A DNA stretch of 64,000 nucleotides from contig JAFRST010000008.1 in assembly GCA_017427465.1 (NCBI GenBank), forward strand, positions 1 through 64,000, written 5' to 3'. This document shows, in pieces, positions 15,293 through 23,915 of this stretch. A model generated the notes under the pieces. It was given only the letters and a program-made list of their open reading frames with translations. It made no database searches and had not been told where the DNA came from. The DNA comes from Clostridiales bacterium (GTDB lineage Bacteria; Bacillota; Clostridia; Saccharofermentanales; Saccharofermentanaceae). How positions within the stretch are numbered: position 1 is the stretch's first letter; each line of letters begins with the position of its first letter. The position numbers and the translations under genes are program-made.

Positions 15293-16525
15293 ATGAACGA
15301 GATTTTTTCCGGGCTCACATCTGTCATAGACGGCGGTGATATCAAGGCTCTGAAGACGCCCTGTTATATTGGCGGCGGCATCGAGGCTCTCAGGACGCCC
15401 TGTTATGTTATCGATGAGAAAAAACTTGTCAGTAACGGCGAGATCCTGGCTTCGGTCGCTTCACGCACCGGCTGCAAGATCCTCCTCGCGCAGAAGGCGT
15501 TCTCCAATTACGACTTCTATCCGCTGCTGTCAGATTATCTTGCCGGCACCGAAGCGAGCGGCCTTTACGAGGCACGCCTCGGCAAAGAAGAAATGCCCTC
15601 AGGCGAGGTTCACGTCTTCAGCGCCGCTTACCGCGACGATGAGTTCGACGAGCTCTTAAAATACGCTGACCACATAGTGTTTAACACTGTTACACAGCTT
15701 AAAAAATACGGCCCGAAGGCCAAATCCTGCGGTAAGAGCGTAGGGCTTCGCATCAACCCCGAATGCTCCACCCAGGAGGGTCACGAGATCTACGATCCGT
15801 GCGCCAGGGGCAGCCGCCTGGGCGTCACACGCGAAGTCTGGGACAAGGAGATGAGTGACGATGCCCTCGCGCTTTTGGACGGTATTCATTTCCACACATT
15901 GTGCGAACAGAACTCGGACGCGCTGGAGATCACCCTGCGTGCCGTAGAGGAGAAGTTCGGCGACGTGCTGCCTTCCATGAAATGGCTCAATATGGGCGGC
16001 GGTCACCACATCACCAAGAGTAATTACGACGTGGCAAAGCTCGAGAGCCTCATCACATACGCGCAGCAAAAGTGGGGCGTCGAGGTCTACTTAGAACCCG
16101 GCGAAGCGGTCGCTTTGAACGCGGGATATCTGCTTACCCACGTTCTCGATGTAGCCTGGAACAACGGCGTGAAGATCGCGATCATGGATGCCAGCGCCGC
16201 ATGCCACATGCCGGACGTCATCGAGATGCCGTACATGCCGCCTCTTCTTGGTGCTTCGAGCGATGACACAAAGCCGTACCGCTACAGGCTCGCAGGCCCC
16301 ACGTGTCTTGCGGGTGACGTCATCGGTGACTACGGTTTTGACAAGGAGCTCGCAGCCGGCGATCTGCTTGTTTTCGGAGACATGGCGATATATACCACAT
16401 GCAAGAACAACACTTTCAACGGCATGCCTCTGCCCGACATCTACAGGCTCAAGCCGGACGGGGCGTTTGAGAGGCTGACAGAGTTCGGGTATAAGGATTT
16501 TAAAAACAGATTAGGTAAGAATTAA
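15293..16525 (+). CDS. nspC: Carboxynorspermidine decarboxylase
   Basis: Fold-type III PLP enzyme releasing CO2 from carboxy(nor)spermidine to give (nor)spermidine, the last step of the alternative polyamine route. 410 aa. The PLP lysine is in LLAQKAFSNYD; HTLCEQNSDALE, NMGGGHHIT, EPGEAVALN and TCLAGDVIGDYGF match the family. The ATG is four bases after the preceding stop. The N-terminus is odd: residues 14-26 and 27-39 are a 13-residue tandem duplication (GGDIKALKTPCYI / GGGIEALRTPCYV) from a 39-bp repeat at 15332-15409. The normal family start is one TPCYV-type strand. Confidence 0.9.
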   Translation: MNEIFSGLTSVIDGGDIKALKTPCYIGGGIEALRTPCYVIDEKKLVSNGEILASVASRTGCKILLAQKAFSNYDFYPLLSDYLAGTEASGLYEARLGKEEMPSGEVHVFSAAYRDDEFDELLKYADHIVFNTVTQLKKYGPKAKSCGKSVGLRINPECSTQEGHEIYDPCARGSRLGVTREVWDKEMSDDALALLDGIHFHTLCEQNSDALEITLRAVEEKFGDVLPSMKWLNMGGGHHITKSNYDVAKLESLITYAQQKWGVEVYLEPGEAVALNAGYLLTHVLDVAWNNGVKIAIMDASAACHMPDVIEMPYMPPLLGASSDDTKPYRYRLAGPTCLAGDVIGDYGFDKELAAGDLLVFGDMAIYTTCKNNTFNGMPLPDIYRLKPDGAFERLTEFGYKDFKNRLGKN

Positions 16526-16529
16526 TTGG

Positions 16530-16556
16530 CAGGGCTCGCGTGAGCCCTGTTTTTTT
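16530..16556 (+). terminator. Terminator closing the polyamine operon
   Basis: CAGGGCTCGCG / TGAGCCCTG hairpin followed by seven T residues, five bases after the nspC stop. Confidence 0.9.
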
Positions 16557-16626
16557 GAGCGCCGATTTAGACCCGGGGGCGGCAGCGACCGTTTTGGTGA
16601 GAGTTTTTTGCGTCCCAAGCCGGCGG

Positions 16627-16736
16627 TGACTTTTTTGATGACCATTTCGGACATATTAGTCATCAGTTTAGTCATTTCCAGCGAGAAATGACTTTTTTGG
16701 TGACCGTTTTGGCCAAAAGAGTCACCGTTTTAGTCA
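16627..16736. repeat. Two 48-bp nested palindromes (TGACT/AGTCA)
   Basis: Units 16627-16674 and 16689-16736 are each 48 bp. Each has outer arms TGACT/AGTCA, an inner stem (TGATGAC/GTCATCA or GGTGAC/GTCACC) and a central loop. The 16557-16901 gap shows no gene; a sigma factor gene with its ribosome binding site follows. Confidence 0.8.
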
Positions 16737-16901
16737 CCAGGGGATTTATGACCTGTCCGCCCCCGCCCTCAAAAACATATAGTTCCAATTGGTTTTCGCG
16801 TGCTAATATAAAAAAGTCGAAAAAATTTTCTCGAACCACCGAATAATTCGCATCGGTTAATTGTTAAGTAAGTAGATGCGGATAGAAAGGAGGCAAAAAA
16901 G

Positions 16902-18635
16902 ATGACCGGCAAGGAACTCGAGCAGATCTATAACGAAGCTTACAAGGCCGTTTACTGGACAGCTATGTCGCTCCTCAAGAATGAGGCTGACGCGGAGGAT
17001 GTTGTCCAGGATACTTTCGTATCTTTTATTGAATCGTATTCCGATCTGACAGATACGAGCAAGGCTACGGCGCTGCTTAAGAAGATTGCTGCCAACAAGA
17101 GTCTTAACCGCATAAAGCTTGCGAAGACTGATGTTGCTGAAGATGAGTTCTTTGATAATGTCGAAGCTGTTCCGGAAGATTTCCTGCCTGATTCGATCGT
17201 CGAATCAGATGAGGCTCGCAAGATCGTCATGGACATCATCAACAATTATTTGTCTGAGGATGTCAGGAGAACGTTGATACTGTTCTACTTTGACGACCTG
17301 AGCACCAAAGAGATCGCGGAGGTATTGGGAGTCCCTCAGGGAACGGTTTTGCGTCGTCTTAACTATGCCAGAAATAAGATCAAGAAGGAGGTCGAGAAGT
17401 ATGAAAAAGATAATGATACGAAGTTGTTCGGTATGGCTATACCGTTCCTGACAAAACTTTTCATAAAAGAATCAGAGCAGGTAGCTTTCAAGCCCATGCC
17501 TGCTTCATTAGCAAATCTGTCCGCATCAGCAGAAGCGCCCTCACAGGGAGCCGGGATCAAGGCTTCGAAAGAAGCTGCAAAGAAAGGGACAGAGATCATG
17601 AAAACCAAGATCATTATTAGCAGCATCGCTGCTGTTATCGCAGTAGGAATCACTGTAGGCGTAATCGTCGCAGTATTAAGCAAAAAGAAGGATCAGAAGC
17701 CTGAGCCGAAGCATGTCGAATCGGCAGAAGGCGAATACGAAGAAGAAGAGGAAGAAACAACCACAACAGAGACCACAAAGGCTATACCTAAGGCAGACAA
17801 GGACCTCTTTAGATGGAGCGACAACACCATTATCGATCTGACAGATGAAGGCCTTCAGGCGGAAGTGCTTGTTATCCCTGCAGAGTGCGATGGCATTGAT
17901 TGCTGCCTTGATAACGGTATCTACACGGAAGTGTATTTCGAGTCTGACAACGATATAAATATCGGAGTTGCTTTCAACGGTTCTCATACTGTCGAGAAGA
18001 TAGTCCTGCCGAAGAATCTTTCATCGCTGGATGTGTATGCTTTTGCAGACTGCAGCGCTTTGAAGGAAATCGAGCTTCCCGAAGGCCTTACCGAGATGGG
18101 TGCCGGTGTTTTCCAGGATTGCGTTTCGTTGAAGAGCATGGAGATCCCTGCAGGCGTTACGGTGCTTCCGAGTTTCCTCTTCTGCGGCTGTACAAATCTT
18201 GAGAGCGTAACGATCAAAGGCGATGTAACCGAGATCGGCGCCGCTTGCTTTATCCAGTGCACGAACCTTAAGAGCATAGAGATACCGTCTACGGTTAAGA
18301 CTATCGGATTTAACTGCTTCGCAGACTGCAAGTCATTAACATCCGTTGACCTGCCTGAAGGCCTCGAAAATCTGGACACTGACATTTTCTCAGGATGCTC
18401 TTCGATGACTTCATTGAGGATCCCTTCATCTGTAAAAGATATCGGTCAGAACATCTTGCTCGGCAGCGGCGTTACTGATGTTTATGTTCCGGCAGATCTT
18501 GAGCTCACCGAATGGGAACACAATTCTTTCTGGAATTCGGAAGAGCACATGAGGATCCACGTAACAGCCGGATCATGGGCAGATGCGAATTTCGATGATG
18601 TGTTCATCGGTTATTTAGAGAAGACCTACGATTAA
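16902..18635 (+). CDS. ECF-type sigma factor fused to a transmembrane helix and extracellular leucine-rich repeats
   Basis: 577 aa; AAAGGAGG precedes ATG 16902. Residues 5-75 form sigma region 2 (YNEAYKAVYWTAMSLLKNEADAEDV split over two helices, ending VVQDTFVSF). Residues 110-165 form region 4 (LSTKEIAEVLGVPQGTVLRRL helix-turn-helix). A ~65-residue linker leads to one hydrophobic helix at about 236-259, then a Lys cluster, an acidic and Thr-rich stretch (EEEEEETTTT), and BspA/LRR_5-type leucine-rich repeats from about 365 to 530 (LPEGLTEMGAGVFQDCVSL). Topology predicted: sigma inside, repeats outside. No separate anti-sigma gene follows, so the tether itself may control it. A lipoprotein gene lies 38 bases downstream. 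Confidence 0.85.
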   Translation: MTGKELEQIYNEAYKAVYWTAMSLLKNEADAEDVVQDTFVSFIESYSDLTDTSKATALLKKIAANKSLNRIKLAKTDVAEDEFFDNVEAVPEDFLPDSIVESDEARKIVMDIINNYLSEDVRRTLILFYFDDLSTKEIAEVLGVPQGTVLRRLNYARNKIKKEVEKYEKDNDTKLFGMAIPFLTKLFIKESEQVAFKPMPASLANLSASAEAPSQGAGIKASKEAAKKGTEIMKTKIIISSIAAVIAVGITVGVIVAVLSKKKDQKPEPKHVESAEGEYEEEEEETTTTETTKAIPKADKDLFRWSDNTIIDLTDEGLQAEVLVIPAECDGIDCCLDNGIYTEVYFESDNDINIGVAFNGSHTVEKIVLPKNLSSLDVYAFADCSALKEIELPEGLTEMGAGVFQDCVSLKSMEIPAGVTVLPSFLFCGCTNLESVTIKGDVTEIGAACFIQCTNLKSIEIPSTVKTIGFNCFADCKSLTSVDLPEGLENLDTDIFSGCSSMTSLRIPSSVKDIGQNILLGSGVTDVYVPADLELTEWEHNSFWNSEEHMRIHVTAGSWADANFDDVFIGYLEKTYD

Positions 18636-18673
18636 GGGATAGTTTTTCGCTGATCAGATAAGGAGATAATTAC

Positions 18674-19492
18674 ATGAAAAAGAAGATTTTGGCCGGTGTT
18701 ATGGCCGGATGTGTATTACTGTGCTTTACAGCATGCAATAAGGATTCTGCTTCCAACGGAAGACCAGACACGCGCGACCGCGCAGATGCGGCAGAAGAGG
18801 CCGAAGATGTTGCAGATGAAGCTGATGAGGCAGAAGACGCAGCACCTGAGACCACCAAAAAGGAAGAAGAAATCTTACACTTCCTCTACGATGTTAATGA
18901 CAAGGATACGCTTAGAGAACTTATCGACGGAGCCATGAAATGCGTGCCTTGCGCAGGCGAGTGCAATGAGGATGTCATGGACAAACTGAACGCTGTTTTC
19001 ACACCCACAGTTGCCAGGTACGGCTGGTATGGTGAAGACTGCCAGATGTATTTCAAATACGACCCTTGCGTTAGCGGTGAGTACGAGGACTGTGACCATG
19101 TCTTATATGTCGGTTACGACGGATATGAGACGGAAGATATCGATGGAGAAGATTACATTGTCTCCTACGAGAAAGTTTACGCTCACGAAGCAAGGCCCGG
19201 CATCACCACCATTTGGATCGAGATCTACGACAAGGACAGGGCCGTCACCTGCTGGAATAACGCGCGTGACATTCTTGCCAATGAAGTTTTCCCAGATGCC
19301 GTGCTCGATACTTCCTGGGAGGACCGCTACCAGCTCATGTACGGCGAAGGAGTTTTCGACTGGTACGCAGTGATCTCCTGCAAACAGGTCAACAACACAA
19401 ACAAGTGGGTAGTCTGTATCGAGATTACTCTGGGTACTCCGGAGTTGATGGTCGCAGAGACTGAGCCCGTGGAGAGCAGTGATGTTAACTGA
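18674..19492 (+). CDS. Secreted lipoprotein downstream of the tethered sigma factor
   Basis: 272 aa. Signal peptide with lipobox (CVLLCFTAC, Cys near residue 21), then a strongly acidic Ala/Glu/Asp linker (ADAAEEAEDVADEADEAEDA) and a globular domain with several Cys (CVPCAGEC, CVSGEYEDC) that could form disulphides. AAGGAG precedes the ATG. It lies 38 bases after the sigma-LRR gene and a terminator follows, so the two probably form one transcription unit. No known domain recognised. Confidence 0.8.
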   Translation: MKKKILAGVMAGCVLLCFTACNKDSASNGRPDTRDRADAAEEAEDVADEADEAEDAAPETTKKEEEILHFLYDVNDKDTLRELIDGAMKCVPCAGECNEDVMDKLNAVFTPTVARYGWYGEDCQMYFKYDPCVSGEYEDCDHVLYVGYDGYETEDIDGEDYIVSYEKVYAHEARPGITTIWIEIYDKDRAVTCWNNARDILANEVFPDAVLDTSWEDRYQLMYGEGVFDWYAVISCKQVNNTNKWVVCIEITLGTPELMVAETEPVESSDVN

Positions 19493-19518
19493 TGAGTCGC
19501 AATAATTGATATTGATGA

Positions 19519-19549
19519 GGACCCGCAGTAAAGAACGGGTCCTTTTATT
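19519..19549 (+). terminator. Rho-independent terminator
   Basis: GGACCCG and CGGGTCC arms with a 10-base loop, followed by TTTTATT. Confidence 0.85.
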
Positions 19550-19597
19550 GTCCCGGTTATGATGATAAAATAATACTGAGTATATACGAGGTATATT

Positions 19598-19879
19598 ATG
19601 ACTTTCGAATGGGATGAAGCAAAGAACAAAACAAACCTCAAGAAACACGGAATCGATTTTGTTGAGGCGCAAACTGTTTTCTATGATGAAAATGGTATTT
19701 TGTTTGATGATCCTGAACATTCCAAAGATGAGGAACGCTTCATCATTATTGGAAAAAGCATTCATTCCAACATATGCCTCGTATGTCACTGTTACAGGCA
19801 AAATGACAAAGTAATAAGAATAATATCGGCAAGGAAAGCTACAAGAAATGAGGTGAACAGGTATGTTAAAGGAATATGA
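19598..19879 (+). CDS. brnT: BrnT-type toxin (RelE-fold RNase)
   Basis: 93 aa. The sequence starts FEWDEAKNKTNLKKHGIDFVEA, the diagnostic BrnT opening, followed by the DDPEHSKDEERFIIIG strand and RIISARKATRNEVNRY at the end. BrnT proteins are RelE-fold endoribonucleases that stop translation. The downstream gene overlaps by 17 bases and encodes the matching antitoxin, in the usual toxin-first BrnTA order. A dyad-like TATATACGAGGTATA just before the ATG may be the autoregulatory operator. Confidence 0.93.
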   Translation: MTFEWDEAKNKTNLKKHGIDFVEAQTVFYDENGILFDDPEHSKDEERFIIIGKSIHSNICLVCHCYRQNDKVIRIISARKATRNEVNRYVKGI

Positions 19880-20096
19880 TATCGACAAGTTGAACCCGAG
19901 GCCCAATCCTTATGCGAAGTCACTTAGAAAACCGGTGTCGATCAAGATGCCGATGGTTGTTATTGAATACTTCAAGACGGAATCGGACAGGACGGGGATA
20001 CCTTATCAGACACTTATAAATCTTTACCTTATGGATTGTGTTAAAGAGAACAAGAAGATAGATACATCCTGGAAAAAGCAGGACGAAGCCTCATGA
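19863..20096 (+). CDS. brnA: BrnA-type antitoxin
   Basis: 77 aa. The C-terminal half (KPVSIKMPMVVIEYFKTESDRTGIPYQTLINLYL) is a ribbon-helix-helix DNA-binding domain as in BrnA, which binds BrnT and represses the operon as a complex. The N-terminal stretch with NPRPNPYAKSLRK is the expected toxin-binding arm. GAGGTG precedes the start inside the toxin gene, and the 17-base overlap indicates translational coupling. Confidence 0.9.
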   Translation: MLKEYDIDKLNPRPNPYAKSLRKPVSIKMPMVVIEYFKTESDRTGIPYQTLINLYLMDCVKENKKIDTSWKKQDEAS

Positions 20097-20097
20097 G

Positions 20098-20138
20098 GCA
20101 GGGCTCAAATTGAGCCTGCATTTCGCGCGTGCTATAAT
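20098..20138 (+). promoter_or_regulatory. Hairpin ending brnTA and -10 box of the next gene
   Basis: GCAGGGCTCA/TGAGCCTGC forms a short hairpin with weak T tract (20098-20123). TATAAT at 20133-20138 is a likely -10 element for the gene at 20202; the -35 is not clear. Confidence 0.55.
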
Positions 20139-20201
20139 ATTCGCTAAGGGATGGCATTAAACACATAGATTCATTGCATTTGCGCGGACGCGCTCATTTC
20201 T

Positions 20202-21596
20202 ATGACGTGGAAAAATGAGGACATCAACATCAACGGTACCAGCTCGGCGAAATGTCCGAACTGTGGCGCGAGCGTCTTTTATAACGAGAAGCTCGGCAAG
20301 CTTTTCTGCGCCATGTGCGGAGGGCTTTACGACCCCGAGAGCATGAAGTCTGCGGGCAGGATCGAGAACCGCGATACCGCTGATGCAGGCAGCGAAGAGG
20401 ACAACAAGCAGGAGTTCGTCTGCGATTCGTGCGGCGCGGCCGTGGTCACCGATTACAATACATCCGCGACGTTCTGCGCATTCTGCGGCTCGCCGACGCT
20501 CATCAACAGGCGCCTGTCGAGAGCTTTTAGGCCTGACGTGCTGATCCCGTTCAAGATAAGTAAAGAAGAGGCGATCGCAAATTATCTTAAGTGGGCGAAA
20601 ACCCAAAAGGGTGTCCCGAAGAAATTCACGTCCGAAGCCGTGCTGTCTAAGATCACGGGCTATTATATTCCGTTCTGGCTCATCGACGCGGACTGCAAGT
20701 CCGAGGTCAGCGGCACGGGCCAGAAATTCAAGGGCGAGAACATCGAGAATTATGAGATCGACAGGACGCTCGTGTACAACGTCAGGCGCGTGCCTTTCGA
20801 CGGGTGCAAAAAGATCAGCAACACGCTGATGGAAGCTATCGAGCCGTATGATTATAAAGAGATCAAAGATTATAACGACATGTACCTGCCGGGCTTTTTC
20901 GCGCAGCGCTACGACCTGTCCGCGCTCGACATGATGGACATCATCCGCATCCGCTTGGACAACTACGCGGAGGGCATCGTCAAGCGCCTCTCTGCCAAGG
21001 AATACGACTACTTCAAGGCCGTCGGCGTCCGCGGCGCTTATTCGGACAATTATGACCAGCTCTATGCGCTCATGCCCGTGTGGTTTTTGAACATCGAATA
21101 CGAAGGCTCGATGTACAGCATCGCAGTCAACGGCCAGACCGGCAAAGCGTCCGGGTCTCTGCCGATCAATAAGCGTCGAGTTCACACCCATGCGCTCGTC
21201 AGCTCCCTGTGGGAGATCACGAAATACATCCTGCTCACAGCACTCGTGCCCGCTCTGGGCGTGGCGTTGCTCATGTTCCTGATCGGCAACAAGGGCGGCG
21301 ACTTTGACTGGTTCTACTGGATGATGTTCTTTGTTTTGTGGGCAGTCGCGCTTCTTTCCGGCCTCATATTCATCGTCCCGCACGTAAGGAAAAAATTCTC
21401 CGACAGCAGCTTCTACGAATCCGTGACGATCGACAAGGCACCAAACATCGACGAGTACATTGACCTTACGAACGGCTTTAAGATGGACATCCGCGACACT
21501 TTCATGTATATGTCTACCAAAGCCGATGACGACAAGAATAAGGAGTTCTCCAAAGAGCCGTTGTCGGTCAAGGTGCTGAACAAGATATTTAAGTGA
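20202..21596 (+). CDS. Zinc-ribbon membrane protein (TFIIB-type zinc finger)
   Basis: 464 aa. Two N-terminal zinc ribbons are visible: CPNCGASVFYNEKLGKLFCAMCG and CDSCGAAVVTDYNTSATFCAFCG (each a pair of CxxC knuckles). A large middle domain carries PFKISKEEAIANYLKWAK and GYYIPFWLIDAD, typical of this family of envelope-associated zinc-ribbon proteins. Two hydrophobic helices lie near residues 345-395 (YILLTALVPALGVALLMFLI and the following WMMFFVLWAVALLSGLIF). No clear ribosome binding site precedes ATG 20202. Function unknown. Confidence 0.8.
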   Translation: MTWKNEDININGTSSAKCPNCGASVFYNEKLGKLFCAMCGGLYDPESMKSAGRIENRDTADAGSEEDNKQEFVCDSCGAAVVTDYNTSATFCAFCGSPTLINRRLSRAFRPDVLIPFKISKEEAIANYLKWAKTQKGVPKKFTSEAVLSKITGYYIPFWLIDADCKSEVSGTGQKFKGENIENYEIDRTLVYNVRRVPFDGCKKISNTLMEAIEPYDYKEIKDYNDMYLPGFFAQRYDLSALDMMDIIRIRLDNYAEGIVKRLSAKEYDYFKAVGVRGAYSDNYDQLYALMPVWFLNIEYEGSMYSIAVNGQTGKASGSLPINKRRVHTHALVSSLWEITKYILLTALVPALGVALLMFLIGNKGGDFDWFYWMMFFVLWAVALLSGLIFIVPHVRKKFSDSSFYESVTIDKAPNIDEYIDLTNGFKMDIRDTFMYMSTKADDDKNKEFSKEPLSVKVLNKIFK

Positions 21597-21620
21597 GTGG
21601 GCGCGCGTGCATGCTCGTGT

Positions 21621-21847
21621 GACGTACTAAAATGCGAAAACTGCCTGTTTAGTACGTCGTATTTCTGCCTCGTAAGCGCGCATGACGTACTAAAATGCGA
21701 AAATGGTCGATTTTATCCGTAGGTTTTTCTTTGAAGATACGTGTGTTACGGATAAAATCGCGAAAACCGCTTGATTTATCCGTAGTTTCATTTTCGAAAA
21801 CTCATTTAAGACGTACTAAAACGCGAAAAGTGGCCATTTAGTACGTC
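21621..21847. repeat. Second array of 38-bp-class palindromes
   Basis: Four units at 21621-21658, 21684-21720, 21748-21783 and 21810-21847. The first and last are GACGTACTAAA/TTTAGTACGTC palindromes of exactly 38 bp, the third uses ACGGATAAA/TTTATCCGT, and the second is a hybrid with a GACGTACTAAAA left arm and a TTTTATCCGT right arm. Same family as 1053-1403. Confidence 0.9.
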
Positions 21848-21854
21848 ATTTCGC

Positions 21855-21935
21855 CCGCGCGCGCAACGAATAAACTGGCCCCCGCGCGAAGAACAAACTG
21901 GCCCGTGCGCGCAAAGAATAAGCGCGCCGCGCGCC
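21855..21935 (+). repeat. Short GC-rich direct repeats
   Basis: Three degenerate ~25-bp units of the form GCGCGCAACGAATAAACTGG follow each other directly between the palindrome array and the ABC transporter promoter region. Confidence 0.65.
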
Positions 21936-22028
21936 CCGCAAACTTTAATGTTACGTTAATGTTCAGCTATCTTGCCGTTAAGATTGGCTTGCTATCATGA
22001 AACCACATCACTAAGGGAGGATAACAGG

Positions 22029-22937
22029 ATGAGTGAAACCATTTTAAAAGTCACGGATCTCACGAAGTCTTATGGCGCGAAAACCGTATTGGACAAAGTG
22101 TCTTTCGAGATCGAGAGAGGAAAGATCTACGGCTTTATCGGAGAGAACGGCGCGGGTAAGACCACTGCCTTGAGGGCGATCACGGGACTCAGCACGGTAA
22201 GGCACGGGAAGATCGAGCTTTTCGGAAAGTCAGATAAGAAGGGCCTTACAGAGGCCAGAAGGAAGATCGGATGCCTTGTCGAGCGCCCGATACTTGAGCT
22301 CAATAAGTCGGCGAAGAAGAACCTTCAGGCGCAGCAGCTCCTGTACGGCAACAGTGACGAGCAGCGCATCGAGCAGGTCCTCGCCAGAGTAGGACTTTCA
22401 GACGTTAAGAATAAGAAGGTCAAGGATTTCTCGCTCGGCATGAAGCAGAGACTGGGGATAGCGATGGCGCTCATAAACAGCCCGGAGCTACTGGTGCTCG
22501 ATGAGCCGGTGAACGGACTTGACCCGATGGGCATGGTCGATGTCAGAGAGCTCCTCTTATCGCTTTGCAGGGATGACGGTATCACCATCGTTATCTCATC
22601 GCACATTCTGGCAGAGCTCTATCAGCTCGCGACGGACTACATTATCATCTCGCACGGACATATTATCTCAACGCTCTCGAAGGAAGAGCTCGATGACCGC
22701 TGCACGACTCACATAACGATGGACACCGAGCACAACGACGAGGCTGTTAAAGTGCTGGCTACGAGCGGCATCCAATCAGTAGACAGTGACAAAGGCGCGA
22801 TCAGGATCTTCGATAACGTCGAGGCAAGAGATGTGGCGCAGCTGATGTACGACAATAAGATCCTCATAACGCACCTGGCAAAGCACGAGAGGACTTTGGA
22901 AGAATACTATATCGAACTCTTGGGGAGGGGCGCATAA
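22029..22937 (+). CDS. ABC transporter ATPase (BcrA/NatA-like exporter)
   Basis: 302 aa. Walker A GENGAGKTT, signature FSLGMKQRLGIAMAL, Walker B LLVLDEPVNGLDP and H-loop SSHIL are all intact. The ~85-residue C-terminal tail is typical of bacitracin/lantibiotic-immunity type ATPases. ATG 22029 (MSETILKVTDL) follows GGGAGG; the longer frame to 21972 has no signal. It is translationally coupled (TAATG) to the permease gene. Confidence 0.92.
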   Translation: MSETILKVTDLTKSYGAKTVLDKVSFEIERGKIYGFIGENGAGKTTALRAITGLSTVRHGKIELFGKSDKKGLTEARRKIGCLVERPILELNKSAKKNLQAQQLLYGNSDEQRIEQVLARVGLSDVKNKKVKDFSLGMKQRLGIAMALINSPELLVLDEPVNGLDPMGMVDVRELLLSLCRDDGITIVISSHILAELYQLATDYIIISHGHIISTLSKEELDDRCTTHITMDTEHNDEAVKVLATSGIQSVDSDKGAIRIFDNVEARDVAQLMYDNKILITHLAKHERTLEEYYIELLGRGA

Positions 22938-23674
22938 TGGGCAACTTATTAAAGTGGGAAATGAAGCAGACTCTGTCTTCAAAATCATTCTGGATATTGG
23001 GCGCGGCGATCGTACTGCTTCCGGCAGCGCTGCTCCTGGCGACGGTCGCTTTTGGCGCGGAAAATACGGGCTTTCAGGCGTTCCTCGAAGGACTTAATAA
23101 CTACAATGCTTTCGTGATCATGCTGATCGGCGTATTCACGGGCATTCACGTAACGGGCGCATTCGAAGGCCGCAGGATCCAGTCGGCAGTCATGGCAGGC
23201 AACAGCAGATTCAGCATCCTCATGGCGAAGTTCATGTCGTTCTCGATCGCCGTTGCGATCTACAGCGTAGCTTCCATTCTCGTAAGCACAGGTATCGCGT
23301 TCGCTTCTTACGGCATCAACGGACTGGACGGCAGCTTTGGCAGAGCGGTCATCGCAAGAACACTGGTATTTATCGTTGTCGAGATCGCATACTCCGCAAC
23401 ATGTTTCCTCGCATCCATGTTAGTAAAACACCTCGGCGGAGCTATCGGCCTTAACCTCGGACTGATGCTGATGATGGACCTTGCAGCGCAGATCGCCCTG
23501 AACTTTGAAGGTGGCGAAAAGATCGTCAGATGCACACCCGTCGGCCAGTCAATGTTCATCTTAACTGACTGCAGCAACGCAAGCTTCGCAGCAGCTCTGA
23601 CCGTTTCAGCCGCTGCCATCGCAGCCGTCATCGCGCTGTCTTTCTTAAAGTTCAGAAGGGAAGAACTCAAGTGA
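22937..23674 (+). CDS. ABC-2 type permease, partner of the preceding ATPase
   Basis: 245 aa with about six hydrophobic helices (SFWILGAAIVLLPAALLLAT, NAFVIMLIGVFTGIHVTGAF, ending AAAIAAVIALSFLKF). The segment HVTGAFEGRRIQSAVMAGNSR after helix 2 is typical of the BcrB/NatB-like ABC-2 fold. The start codon overlaps the ATPase stop. Substrate unknown; peptide antibiotic resistance or Na+ export are the usual roles of such pairs. Confidence 0.85.
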   Translation: MGNLLKWEMKQTLSSKSFWILGAAIVLLPAALLLATVAFGAENTGFQAFLEGLNNYNAFVIMLIGVFTGIHVTGAFEGRRIQSAVMAGNSRFSILMAKFMSFSIAVAIYSVASILVSTGIAFASYGINGLDGSFGRAVIARTLVFIVVEIAYSATCFLASMLVKHLGGAIGLNLGLMLMMDLAAQIALNFEGGEKIVRCTPVGQSMFILTDCSNASFAAALTVSAAAIAAVIALSFLKFRREELK

Positions 23675-23701
23675 TTTCCCCCGACTGATATTACCCCTCG
23701 G

Positions 23702-23731
23702 GCAGGAGCTTAAAAGGCTCCTGCTTTTTTG
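23702..23731 (+). terminator. Rho-independent terminator
   Basis: GCAGGAGC/GGCTCCTGC stem with AAAA-containing loop followed by six T residues. A second weaker GGGAGCC/GGCTTCTGC hairpin with TTTTTT follows at 23736-23765. Confidence 0.88.
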
Positions 23732-23915
23732 TGCGGCGGGAGCCCTCGTGGCTTCTGCTTTTTTGTGTGTAAAACCGCGAAATGTTTTCCGCTCAGTCAG
23801 CCGATCGCAGCGCTCTTTCAGACATGTTATAATTACCTTGTCCGGAAAACGTTTTCGGGCAGTCACAATTACATACACGACTTTAGTTTTATTGCATGTT
23901 GAGGGGGATAAGAAC

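Noticed and set aside
20157-21383. 408-codon minus-strand frame
   Set aside because: It lies antisense to the zinc-ribbon gene, has no signal or family features, and reflects the GC-rich third codon positions of the real gene.
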